A DNA stretch of 64,000 nucleotides from positions 1-64,000 of the forward strand of contig MPUH01000202.1 in assembly GCA_001970955.1 (NCBI GenBank). The letters are read 5' to 3'. Positions within the stretch are counted from its first letter, which is position 1. Each line of letters starts with the position of its first letter. Both the position numbers and the translations under genes were made by a program. The DNA is from Stentor coeruleus (Eukaryota > Ciliophora > Heterotrichea > Heterotrichida > Stentoridae). The notes under the pieces are model-generated. The model saw only the letters and a list, made by a program, of their open reading frames with translations, searched no databases and was not told where the DNA came from. Below are positions 40,703 through 50,877 of the stretch, in pieces.

Positions 40703-41263
40703 ATGGGAGTGTGTTTTTCTAAGAACTTCCGGAAAATGGGCGAAATTTCTACAACAACGTCATCCGACAATTTACATGAGATCCGAGCTAATATTATAGA
40801 CCTAATTCATTCTTTTCATATGATAAAAAGATTTTGTGTTGCTGGATATGAAACTTGTATACATGAAAAACTTCGTGAAACAGCTGTGATCATAAAGAAA
40901 AAGCAAAGGTATATTAAAAGATGTCTTAAAAATCTCAGGGACTGTGTGAAAAAATTAGATGATTCAATTGAATCTGGTGTGAAAGGAAACGAAAAATTAG
41001 ATTTGATACATGAAATACAAGCTATTATAAGAGAAATTGATCTTCAGTTGTTTGCTAATGATATACAAAAAATTATCCATCCTGGCTCAGATTTGGCTTA
41101 CCCATCGAAAATCAATGAAATACTTGATAAAAAAGGATTTAATGACAGGTCGGAGGAGATTTATAAAGAAATTGATGAAAAAATTGCACAGATTTCGAGT
41201 AAGGCTAATGGAGAAACAGGAGTTAGGAGACGATATGATAGAAATAGAAACAGTACTTCATAG
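40703..41263 (+). CDS. Helical protein with N-terminal acylation signal
   Basis: This encodes 186 residues from ATG at 40703. The N-terminus MGVCFSKNFRKMG fits N-myristoylation (Gly2, Ser6, Lys7) plus palmitoylation of Cys4, the dual lipid anchor of many plasma-membrane and ciliary proteins. The rest is predicted mostly helical and charged (residues 25-170), with a Lys/Arg-rich stretch around 60-85 and a basic C-terminus (GVRRRYDRNRNSTS). I do not recognise the family. There is no membrane span or catalytic motif. A peripheral membrane protein with a helical bundle is the reasonable description. Confidence 0.8.
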   Translation: MGVCFSKNFRKMGEISTTTSSDNLHEIRANIIDLIHSFHMIKRFCVAGYETCIHEKLRETAVIIKKKQRYIKRCLKNLRDCVKKLDDSIESGVKGNEKLDLIHEIQAIIREIDLQLFANDIQKIIHPGSDLAYPSKINEILDKKGFNDRSEEIYKEIDEKIAQISSKANGETGVRRRYDRNRNSTS

Positions 41264-41635
41264 ACTTAAGAATGCAAAGGTAAATATTTTATACTAGGCT
41301 ATAAGATTGGTGTTAGTTTATAATTTTTTAAATGAAGTTAGATTTTATTAAAAAATATTATTTACTACAAGAATGATAGTGAAGTTTTTTAGAGGGTATT
41401 AAGGTTTATAGATATTTTTTAAGTAGATTTAAGTGAATATCACACTTTAGTAAAAATTGTATATGGGTTTTTGGAGCCAGATTACATAAAATCCTAGAAA
41501 TATGACGTAAATTTGTTATATCATACTATGCATTAGAAAAAATTCTACCAACACAAAACTTCTAATCCCAATACTCATAAGCTTAATCATAAAACCAAGC
41601 ATAATAAATTCTAAACCTAGTGTCAAATCATTAAA
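41264..41635. other. Intergenic region between convergent genes
   Basis: 372 nt of AT-rich, non-coding sequence. G-rich on the plus strand to about 41500, then C-rich next to the phosphodiesterase stop. No other element seen. Confidence 0.6.
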
Positions 41636-44600
41636 TTATGTAGACTTCGGGTGCATTTCCTTAAGTTTTCGGTACTTTTCAATATTTTCGTTAAGATTTT
41701 CAATATACTGATTAATATGTGGGTTAAGCCATAAATTGATACAATCCCACAAAGGCTTAATAACAAATTTCAAAAACCCAAACTCACTAGCATAATAAAC
41801 TTCAGGTTTATCAAGATCCTTCATAATCTCCGTAGGTGTTAATCCCAAAAGTAATTCTTCCTGATACTGCAAAGTAAATTCATCACATACTTTTTTACTC
41901 CATTTCTGATATTCATCATATCTCTTACAAGGATGTGATAAATCCGCTCCATGAATCAAAAGCCCAGCAAGTCCTTCTAAATCTGAATTATTCAAAGGAG
42001 TTTCTTCAATATCTTTTAACCTACTAGTCATAGATGTAATCCCTTCAACATGTCTAGCCATATCAGTTGCTAATATACTAACAATAACAAGTTTTCTAAA
42101 TGACTTTTTTGAATCATTACTAAACTTTGCTAATAAATTCGACTTCTCATTTTGTAATATCTTAAAAGTTACAGCAGCATGATGATTTTCTAATACACTT
42201 TTATCGTTGTATATAAGAGATAAATGACTACCTCTGTTAATTTCAAAATTATTTGTCCTACCTGGATGCTCGAGATCATGACAAAAAGAAGCGATAAACA
42301 AAGAGAAAATTTCATGGGCTGAAAAGAAAGTCCCAGCTTTGGTTGTAGATAGTAATAAGTATACGGCATGAAGAACATTAAATCCATGATAAAAATTGTG
42401 AAATGGGTTGTCCCAAACACTATAATGGTCTTTGACTTGATTAGTGAAATTTAATAAATAATTGATATCGATTTCTATTTGATCAATAAGGTCGAAGTCT
42501 TGGAACATCGTTTTGACATAAGGAAAATGGTTTGTAATTATAAATGGGTCTAGATCAATATCCCTTAAATCGCTTAGAATTGATATTTCCATAACTTCAA
42601 CAAGTTTTCTACTATCTCTTCTAGGTCCTCGTTCAATCCTCACAGTCTCATGATGAATTAAAGTATCAAGGCCGATATACTCAGAGATAACTTTATTAGA
42701 GTACCCTTGAACACTTGGCATTTGTGACAATATATCCGCTTTATTCAAATTCCCTTGTTTTAGAGTTTTTATCACATCTTCAATATGCAATTTCGCATCC
42801 CCATTATCTAAAGTTTTACTTATAGCTCCAAGTTTCTGAATACATTTTTGTAATGAAGTCTCGCCATATATAGAACTCTTCATTGACTCGACTTCCAACT
42901 GCATTTTTTCTAATTTTAAGTTCAGTTCGGCTAAAGCAGAAACATCTTCTAATATCAAAACAACACCAAAAGTTTCTGATTTATTGAAAGTTTGAACTGA
43001 AGCTATTGTGTAATGAAAATACATTTCTGTTTGAGGAGTTGGTTGTAATGGTTGGATTATACTAGGCAATGTACGAGTTTTTTTGAATCTGGCACTGACG
43101 ATTTTTTTCTGTTTTTTCTGGATTCTTTTTGTTGGATTTTGCATAACATACGTGATATCTAAAACAAGTTCTCTGTTATCTTTAAGCCATGACGAGTAAT
43201 GGCTTTTTACTGCAATTTTTTTTGTTATACCAAAAAGTGGTTTTATAGATTTGTTAGAATAGTCTAGCATGCCTTCACTATTAAAAACAAGTATATAATT
43301 GCCTATTGAATTAAGGATGTTTAGTATCCGAGTCCTTTCTGTTATATTGTGCATGAATAAACTACAGTTTTGTAAAACTGAGGATATAATTTCGCAGAAA
43401 ATCACAAGGGTCTCTTCATCGGACTCATCAAAAAAACCTTTTTTTTTATTGATCATCTGTAAAGCTGCTACAACTTTACCGTTTGTATCAAGTACCGGCA
43501 TACATAACATAGTCGAAGTCCTATATCCAGTTTTTTTATCCATAGCAGGATCAAAACGTAAATCCTCATATACATCATGTATATTCTCAGTTTGCCCAGT
43601 CTGAGCTACAGTACCTATTATCCCTTTACCTATAGGAATTCTAAAATCTACTGGGATTTCTTTTTCTATACCTTGAGCTTTGACGACCATTTCATTACCT
43701 TCTATTATAAAAACTGTTGCCCTATCACAATCTAAAAGTTTTTGTGCTGCTGTACGTATTGTGCAGATTAAAGAATGATTATTAAGATTTGTTGCATATT
43801 GTTTAATAAATTGTCTTAAAGCTTCTGGACTCTCTTCACGGTTATTAGCAGCAAAAGAACTACTCATAGCTGCTGAGAACTCATTTAAAATCTGTTCATC
43901 TTCTTTGTTAAAACTACAATAATATGATAAAGTATCATCACGTTTGTTATAAGCTTTGATTAAAAGTCGAGGCATTTTTTCTTCAACAAAAGGTATGACT
44001 ATTATGTTTTCTTTACCATACATAAGTTCTAATGATATAGATTTCCCGCTTTCTAAAGATTTCATCAATAATCCCTGGTCTTCTAAATGCGACTTTTTTA
44101 TAATTTTACCTTTTTTGTATAAGTATTCTATAAAATATCCTCCATCTTCATAAACAACAGCAGATTGTTCAGTGTTGAGAACAGCACATAATATCTCCAA
44201 GCCAGCTTTAATAAGTTTTTCAAATTTCTTTTCTTCATACAATTTCTGCATTATATCTTTAACCAAAGCTATTTTGTTTTGTGTGGAATTAGCTACAAAA
44301 AACACTTGTTTGCACCATTGTTGAAGCATTTTATGTCTTCTTCCAACTTGTATCGCATCTCTTAATTCCCTAATATTATCATTTGTACTAGAAAGATAAT
44401 CTTTTGGAATTATAGAAACAAAATCAGCAATAGCTACTTCTTCAGGGCCAAAATTGATACTAGCATTAGCAAAAGCAATAACCCCAAGTGGCCTATCTTG
44501 TACAATTATAGGTACAGCAAGAAAAGATTCAACTTTAGAGTCTCCACCTAAAGAATCGATAAGTTTATCAAAATTTGGATGTTGATAAGTTCCTGTTCTA

Positions 44601-46664
44601 ATACATATAGTTTCTTTAGTTTGAATACATAAATTAATTAATCCTGAAGGTTTAGCTAAATTGCTATTAGCCACATCAATTAAATGTTGTTCATGTGGAT
44701 CCATAATAAATAATTTAGAAGCTTGACTTGGTACAAGTGTTCTAAGTCTTTTAGATAATATATTTAAAGCAGATTCAGGTTTTGCTTTCATTTCATGAAG
44801 TAGGTTTTTTATTTCTCCAAGTTTAGTTGATGATATGCTTGATAGTGAATAAATACTATTAGATTTAACAATTTGTGGACTTACTGAAGATTTAAGGAGC
44901 TCTGAAACTTCTTCGGGCATAAAGTAAATTGAAGTATGGGATCGTTTTGTGTTTGCAACTCGGAAACGAGTTACTGGTGAGTTGTCGAGAGAATGGGTTG
45001 TAGATTCATATGATAAATGCATATCTTCACCTCGGTTTATCCATAGGCTTTCGAATAGACTGCCGATTTTATAACTGAATTTTTCGAGGATTTCTTGTTC
45101 TTCTTGGGAAAACTCTTTGTGTGATCGAAACACAGAGATTAGACCAATTATTGGGTGTAGGGTTAGAGAACTTAGAATCGGTTGAATTATACCTATTTTA
45201 TCATAACTTGATATGTCTGAAACTGGTACTTCACCTGGTAATACTATTCGGCATTGTTTGAGGTAAACATACCCAAAAAGTGTATCTTTGTATATTGGTT
45301 GAGTAAGTTCATCACAGTTTTCAGACTGTTGTGTCCAGAATACATTAGAAATCTGGTTTGCAAAATACACTGTACANTTCAGACTGTTGTGTCCAGAATA
45401 CATTAGAAATCTGGTTTGCAAAATACACTGTACAACTATCAACTACAAGCAAATTACTTATAGCCCTACGGATTTCAGCAAATATTCTAGGATAGTCATA
45501 AAGTTCATGAGAACTCACAGCAAATGAATTTAACTCTCTAAATAATAATCCCAAAGTTCTATCACTACTATTCCTATCCCCTAAGCTTGATATAAAATTT
45601 TCTTTTGGTAACGAAGAAAGTATCTCTGACAATTTACTAGCAAAAGCTTCATCAAAAGGACTAAATGAAGTATTTCTTCTAAAGTACTCAATACACCCTA
45701 AAGGCTCATTATCTAAAGAAAAAATAGGACAAGCAAGCAAACTTTTCATTTTAATCTGCTTTTCCTGATCCCAAAGAGGCTCTGTAGACAATTCACTTAT
45801 ATTCAAAATCTGTTTATAAGATAATAAACTGTATTCGGCTGTTTTAGTTGTGAGAACTCTATAATCACTTGTATCCATACCTAATGCAATTATGGGTTTA
45901 AGGACTTCTCCTGTGTAAAGATGAAATATAACTCCTTCACAAAGCATTACTTGGCTTATTTGTTGTATACTGTTTTTTGTTATTTTAAACTCACTTTGGA
46001 TTACTTTGATACATTTTTCTAATGAGTTGCGTTGATGGATTGCTCTGACTCCAAGGCTCATAAGATTTGTACTTTCATCAACTTGTTCTTTGACATTTTT
46101 CAGTTTTTTTTTCAGGTCTGCACAGTAGGTGTAGATGTCGTAATGACCTATTGCCCAAAGACCTAAAGCTTCTGCTAGACAGAGATCGCTATTGGTGAAA
46201 TAACAGAGAGAATTGCTTTCATCTTGTTTGTTAAAGAGTAAGAGGACTAGTCGGCATTGTCCATCTTTTGTGATGGGTACACATGCTGCTGCAGATGCTT
46301 GGATAATTTCCTTAGATGGCATTACATAAGGATTAAACTTGATCTTGAATGAATTATAAAACGATGAAGCTGAAGCATTGTTTACTGTTATTGACTCTTT
46401 ATTTAGTGCAGCATAGCCAGGAAATGAATCTTCGTTTATTGGGACAACTTTTGTGGTTTGCAAGGTCTTATAGAGTATTAAATTTGATTCTTCAACGAAA
46501 AAAATTTCGGCCCAGCTTGACCCTGTGTATGTGCACAAAGATTTACGTAAGTAATCACTAATCACAACATTTGATAAATTTTGCACTTGAAACAAATATT
46601 GTGTTTCTTTTACAATTTGCAGTAAATGATCTCCTGTACTTCCGAAGGGCATACTTTTATTCAT
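41636..46664 (-). CDS. Cyclic-nucleotide phosphodiesterase with about six GAF domains and a PAS-like domain
   Basis: The gene runs from ATG at 46664 to the stop at 41636. A single N at 45377 with a 57-bp repeat on each side shifts the frame; counting the repeat once gives 1,656 residues. GAF-like domains lie at about 15-175, 215-365, 390-525, 600-740, 795-915 and 945-1,080; the last is the most canonical (IPIGKGIIGTVAQTG, ALQMINKKKGFFDESDEE). A PAS-like segment with ITERTRILNILNSIGNYILVF follows at about 1,090-1,225. The class I PDE catalytic domain occupies about 1,350-1,650 with metal-site motifs HNFYHGFNVLH, CHDLEHPGRTNN and HGADLSHP. It should hydrolyse cAMP or cGMP under control of its GAF domains. 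The position of the family's invariant purine-binding Gln is Glu here (ASEFGFLKFV, about residue 1,608). Catalytic metal ligands appear intact. Confidence 0.93.
45320..45434. repeat. 57-bp direct repeat around a single N (unmerged contig overlap)
   Basis: 45320-45376 recurs exactly at 45378-45434 across the N at 45377. It splits the phosphodiesterase frame in the third GAF domain; both halves read the same residues (CTVYFANQISNVFWTQQSE). Confidence 0.92.
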
Positions 46665-47788
46665 ACTTTTATTAAGCTAAAAATTTAGTTTTTTAGAATA
46701 GGTTTAATGGCTTTATGGCAAAAGAAATACTAAAAAGTAGTCAGAATTTTTAGTGTGTATTTTAAAATTTAGTAATTATAATGTTTATTTAGGCTTATAT
46801 AATATGTTTTGATTATGAATAGAAACGTTGATTATTAAATGTAAAAAAGTGTGATAAAAATATTTTAAAAGGTGAAGATTTTTATGTGTATAGAAATTTT
46901 AATTTTTGCAATTGTATTTTGTGTTGATGGTTATTTTTAAGGATTTTGATTTTTTTTTAAAGCATTATAGATTTTATAAATAGGACAATGTGATTTTAAC
47001 AATATGATATGTTTAATATTGGGAAAATATTTAAAAGTAAAAAAGTTATTTATCGTAATAATGATTTTATTTATATTTTATAGTGGATAGGTCCTTGATA
47101 ATTTATAGATAACATATAATTGGGATAAACTATGTAGAAATTTCTTAAAGATTAAATACGACAGTTTTGAAAAATAAAATTTTTTCTTAGAAATTTTCCT
47201 GAAGATAATATTCGAATCGCTTATGTTAAATCTTAATGAACTACAAGTTTTATAATGAGTGATAAGCAATTTTTTATATTTAATATGGATAAATTTTGAC
47301 TGAGATTCATCATAAAAAAGATTTTTAATTTATTTGCACTTAGATGAATGTATTTACTATAAATAATATAATAAGATAAAAAAAATACTATTTATCTATA
47401 TCATAGACCATTAAGAAATTTTTCAAATCTAAATAAAACTCTCCAAAGCATCCAAAAATTGTATCATCTTTATTCTTTCCCAACACAAAAAATCAAAAAA
47501 AAATATTTAGCCATAGTTACAATAATAAACTATCAACTCCTACTTCACTAACCCAAAATCTAACATCTATTATTACATGTCTACACATAAATTCAAACCT
47601 CCAAACAAATCATAAAAGCATATCACAATGCATAATTTCTTAATCTTTTCATATGCTTAACCCCTAATTAAAACTTAAAATCCCCAATATTCTATAAAAT
47701 CTTATCAATTTCTATTAAAAAACGCATATCCTAATTTCAAAACAATTAAAAATCTAACTAATAATAAAATTAAAAAGCCTATTGAACA
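46665..47788. other. Long divergent intergenic region
   Basis: 1.1 kb without a credible gene. A 63-codon minus-strand frame at 47078-47269 has a composition like random AT-rich DNA and is not called. The plus strand is G-rich, C-poor to about 47330 and C-rich, G-poor from about 47400 to the next start, matching promoters for genes on both sides. Confidence 0.6.
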
Positions 47789-48280
47789 ATGAAATCATCA
47801 GGATTCATAATAAAAGATCACAAATCACGATTCCTTCTTCCACAATTAATGTCATTAACTACACGAAACATACATACAAAACCCAAGATTATCAGACTTA
47901 GAAAAACCTTAGAAAAAAATAAAGTCTTAGTAAATCCTCCGATTAGTTGTAGAATGGCATTATCTGAAGAACCTGCAAAGACCTTGAATATTATTACAGA
48001 AAATTCAGAAAATATAAAAAGTTATGGGAATCTTGTAGATAAATCTGTTGGAACTAGTACACCTGTTAATCTTGGGTTTACAAAAGAGAGAAAAAAAGGT
48101 AATGTTTTTTTAGAATTGATCACCCCTTCTGTTAAAATTGATAAAGTAATGCATTCAGCTAAACCTAAGGCTCAAAGTAGAGATAAACGATTTATTAAGG
48201 TGAATAGCATTTTAACCCAGAACTTCACCCCAAAAAATGATTTTAAAGTTCTTCTAAGTGGAAAAGCACTGAAGTTTTAG
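47789..48280 (+). CDS. Small basic protein of unknown function
   Basis: This encodes 163 residues from ATG at 47789. It is basic (many Lys/Arg) with no signal peptide, membrane span or recognised domain. Notable parts are TKPKIIRLRKTLEKNKVLV near residue 31 and SAKPKAQSRDKRFIKVNS towards the C-terminus. Coding is supported by an open frame with ordinary amino-acid composition preceded by a C-rich, G-poor flank typical of starts here. Small basic proteins of this kind in ciliates are often microtubule-associated, but nothing here proves it. Confidence 0.65.
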   Translation: MKSSGFIIKDHKSRFLLPQLMSLTTRNIHTKPKIIRLRKTLEKNKVLVNPPISCRMALSEEPAKTLNIITENSENIKSYGNLVDKSVGTSTPVNLGFTKERKKGNVFLELITPSVKIDKVMHSAKPKAQSRDKRFIKVNSILTQNFTPKNDFKVLLSGKALKF

Positions 48281-48556
48281 TTTCACTCATATAACTTATT
48301 ACTTATAAAATATAGCTTTGCATACAATATTATCTTATTCTTATTGATATCTTTAAACTATATTTAAACTAATAATTCTTTAAAGTTTTTAAATTATATT
48401 TTTTTTGATGATTAAGACTTCTAAGATTTTAAGTTTAAAAGATAATTTCATTTTCCTATGATAAAATATCATATTTAAACAACATGAAATTATGTATATT
48501 ATAGCTTGTGAAATTATTTATATTACCCGTCTGAGTATTAAATAAAACCATTAACA

Positions 48557-49408
48557 ATGGACACTTTTACTCAAACTATTGAAAGCACTATTAGTTTTGC
48601 CACGATAGCGAAAGCATCTATATTAATGGCTACATGGCCACTTCAACGTTATGTCATTATGAACCAGACTCGCACTGTGCAAACTAAAACTTTACCTTAT
48701 AGATCGTTTATTTCTTACTCAATAAAATCGCTTTCCATAGAAAAGAATGGTTACTTTAGAGGAAGTTTTGCTTCTTTATCTTATTACTTTGGATCAAATG
48801 TACTAAAAGGAATTATTTATCCTGCACTTTTTAGAAGCGTCTTTTATAAACAGCCAAATTCCTATGAAGAATATGTAATCAAAGAAAATATTGTCATAGC
48901 ATTAGCGCATTTTTTTTGTGGAGTTGGATTATATCCTTTAGATAGAGCGAGAACACTTGTTAGCTGTGAAATTGCCCATAAAAATCAAACTTTAACATAT
49001 AAAAACTCTTTAAACTGCTTGACAAAGATGTATGATATGGATGGTTTTAAGGGACTTTACAGAGGATTTTGGCTTGGTTTCTCCCATTTTACATTATCAG
49101 TTTGGGTAACACATTATCTTAAATATTACCTTAGTGTGAAAAATCCTTTTGATGATTTTTTAACCAAAATGTTTGCTTTTGTTGCAACAAATGCAGTTGG
49201 AGCTATTGTAGCTTATCCACTACTTGTGCTTACTCGAAGACGACAGCTTAGTGATGGAAAAACGTTCAATGATGAACCTTTAAAAGTTATGCAGCAAATT
49301 TCTAAGATATGGAAAGAAGAAGGATTTAGAGGATTTTACAGAGGAATTTGGATGGCAGGTATAAATGGAATGATTTTCACGTCAATATTAGTTAGCTTAT
49401 CTCTTTAA
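48557..49408 (+). CDS. Mitochondrial carrier family (SLC25-like) protein
   Basis: This encodes 283 residues from ATG at 48557, the usual length for the family. Three repeats of about 95 residues are visible, each with two hydrophobic helices. The second repeat keeps the PxDxxR signature (YPLDRARTL, Pro127, Asp129, Arg132). The first (WPLQRYVIM, Pro28) and third (YPLLVLTRRR, Pro221) have lost the acidic residue. The matching loops read GFKGLYRGFWLG and EEGFRGFYRGIWMAG, the family's GxxGxYRG block. It should sit in the inner mitochondrial membrane and exchange metabolites; the weak signatures prevent naming a substrate. A decayed copy of its C-terminal third lies about 120 nt downstream. Confidence 0.88.
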   Translation: MDTFTQTIESTISFATIAKASILMATWPLQRYVIMNQTRTVQTKTLPYRSFISYSIKSLSIEKNGYFRGSFASLSYYFGSNVLKGIIYPALFRSVFYKQPNSYEEYVIKENIVIALAHFFCGVGLYPLDRARTLVSCEIAHKNQTLTYKNSLNCLTKMYDMDGFKGLYRGFWLGFSHFTLSVWVTHYLKYYLSVKNPFDDFLTKMFAFVATNAVGAIVAYPLLVLTRRRQLSDGKTFNDEPLKVMQQISKIWKEEGFRGFYRGIWMAGINGMIFTSILVSLSL

Positions 49409-49524
49409 TCCAAAACTTAGGATGGTTATTAGTAATGCTTTTATTAGGTAATCATATTGCAAACAATTTTGAAATTTTATAGTTATAATCAAATAATGCT
49501 AAAAGATGAAAACTAATATTGTTA

Positions 49525-49777
49525 AAAAATTGAAGTTTAGTGTGAGTAAATATTTTGATAAACTTATTATAAAACAATACCTATCATTGGATCAAATACA
49601 ATTGGAGCTTTTATTTCGTATCCAATTTTTATGATGGGAAACTGTTTGTTAAAGTACCTTTATTTTTCGTATAACAAATAATGCAAGAAGAAGGTATAAG
49701 AGGGTTTTATAGAGAGAGTATCAATGGCAGGTATTAATAACTTGGCTTTTACATCACTTTTATTTTACATATCCTAG
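49525..49777 (+). pseudogene. Decayed C-terminal fragment of a mitochondrial carrier
   Basis: Translation in shifting frames gives pieces collinear with residues about 188-283 of the carrier just upstream: KLKFSVSKYFDK against YLKYYLSVKNPFDDFLTK, GSNTIGAFISYPIFMM against ATNAVGAIVAYPLLVL, QEEGIRGFYR against KEEGFRGFYR, and VSMAGINNLAFTSLLFYIS before a stop, against IWMAGINGMIFTSILVSLSL. At least two frameshifts and a deletion after the YP motif separate the pieces. It is a remnant of a tandem duplicate, truncated at its 5' side. No function is expected. Confidence 0.8.
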
Positions 49778-49817
49778 CTTTCAACAAAATCAAATAGCAA
49801 ATATACCTTAAAGATAA

Positions 49818-50633
49818 ATGGAATTAAACAGCTTGCTTTTTCCAGCTCCAAATCCAAGTTATACAGCCGATTCTTTTCCAGGTGAACTTATTTGGATCCC
49901 TCAACTAAAACTCAAAGATCGTCCAAGCATCCCATGTTTATACCTATCATGCCAAAAAGGTTCAAGTAAGACAATAGTTTTTTTTCACGGAAATGCTGAA
50001 GATATTGGTCTGGCTTATGAATTATTAGACCATTTAAGAATGACCCTACAAGTTCATATAATAGGAGTTGAATATCCTGGTTATGGGATTTATGAAGGAA
50101 CTAGTACAGAACAAAGAGTTTATGAAGATGCGATGAACATTTTTCAATTTTTAATTACAACAGGTATTGACCAAAACGACATAATTATATTTGGTAGATC
50201 AATTGGTTCAGGGCCAGCTTGTCATTTAGCCTCATCATCTCGACCTGCTGCTTTACTTTTAATGTCAGCTTATACTTCTATAAGAGAAGCTGTCAAATGT
50301 ATTGTTGGAAAATTCGCTCAGTATTTTATTAAAGACAGGTTTAGGAATATTGATTATATAGCAAATGTTCATTGTCCTGTATTTTTATTGCATGGACAAA
50401 GAGATACGATGATACCTTTTGAACACTCACAAGATCTAAGAGACAAATGTGCAGGTCCTTGCAGTATGATTCTTCCAACTAATATGGATCATAATGAGTT
50501 CGATTTTTTTGAAGACCTCTCTTTGCCATTGTCAGCATTTCTTTTACAGCATGGGATATCGATTGTACCTACAAATATCAGTAGGGCTTATTTGAATTTC
50601 CCAGCTTATTTATTCAAGCCTCCAACAAATTGA
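49818..50633 (+). CDS. Alpha/beta hydrolase, ABHD17/ABHD13-like
   Basis: This encodes 271 residues from ATG at 49818, ending in TGA. The alpha/beta-hydrolase landmarks are all present: oxyanion block VFFHGNAED (about 55-62), VEYPGYGIYEG, nucleophile elbow GRSIG with Ser128, Asp196 in HGQRDTMIP and His225 in MDHNEFDF. The sequence pattern matches the ABHD17/FAM108 and ABHD13 group. ABHD17 enzymes remove palmitate from membrane proteins, but their Cys-rich N-terminus is absent here, so a depalmitoylase role is an inference. The fold and catalytic triad are confident. It lies on the same strand as the carrier and its fossil. Confidence 0.93.
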   Translation: MELNSLLFPAPNPSYTADSFPGELIWIPQLKLKDRPSIPCLYLSCQKGSSKTIVFFHGNAEDIGLAYELLDHLRMTLQVHIIGVEYPGYGIYEGTSTEQRVYEDAMNIFQFLITTGIDQNDIIIFGRSIGSGPACHLASSSRPAALLLMSAYTSIREAVKCIVGKFAQYFIKDRFRNIDYIANVHCPVFLLHGQRDTMIPFEHSQDLRDKCAGPCSMILPTNMDHNEFDFFEDLSLPLSAFLLQHGISIVPTNISRAYLNFPAYLFKPPTN

Positions 50634-50877
50634 AAACAACTTTCTCAGACTATTCCTTATTAATCTAACTAATAATCAATAACTTTCTTGTTTATAAAGA
50701 AATAACTTATAATTGTGTGATAATAAAACCCTCTAGACTAAATCCTAAATCTTAAAATTTAAATAACTCTAACATAAAAAATCATATAAAACCAAAAAAT
50801 ACTTTTTCTTTTAACTTAATCTAATAATATCCACACTCAGATAATAAAATTAACACTATTATAAACTAATTATTGAA

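Noticed and set aside
47078-47269. A 63-codon minus-strand open frame in the long intergenic region
   Set aside because: Composition is that of random AT-rich DNA (Phe, Ile, Lys, Ser, Leu, Tyr), there is no domain, and it sits in the presumed promoter side of the phosphodiesterase.
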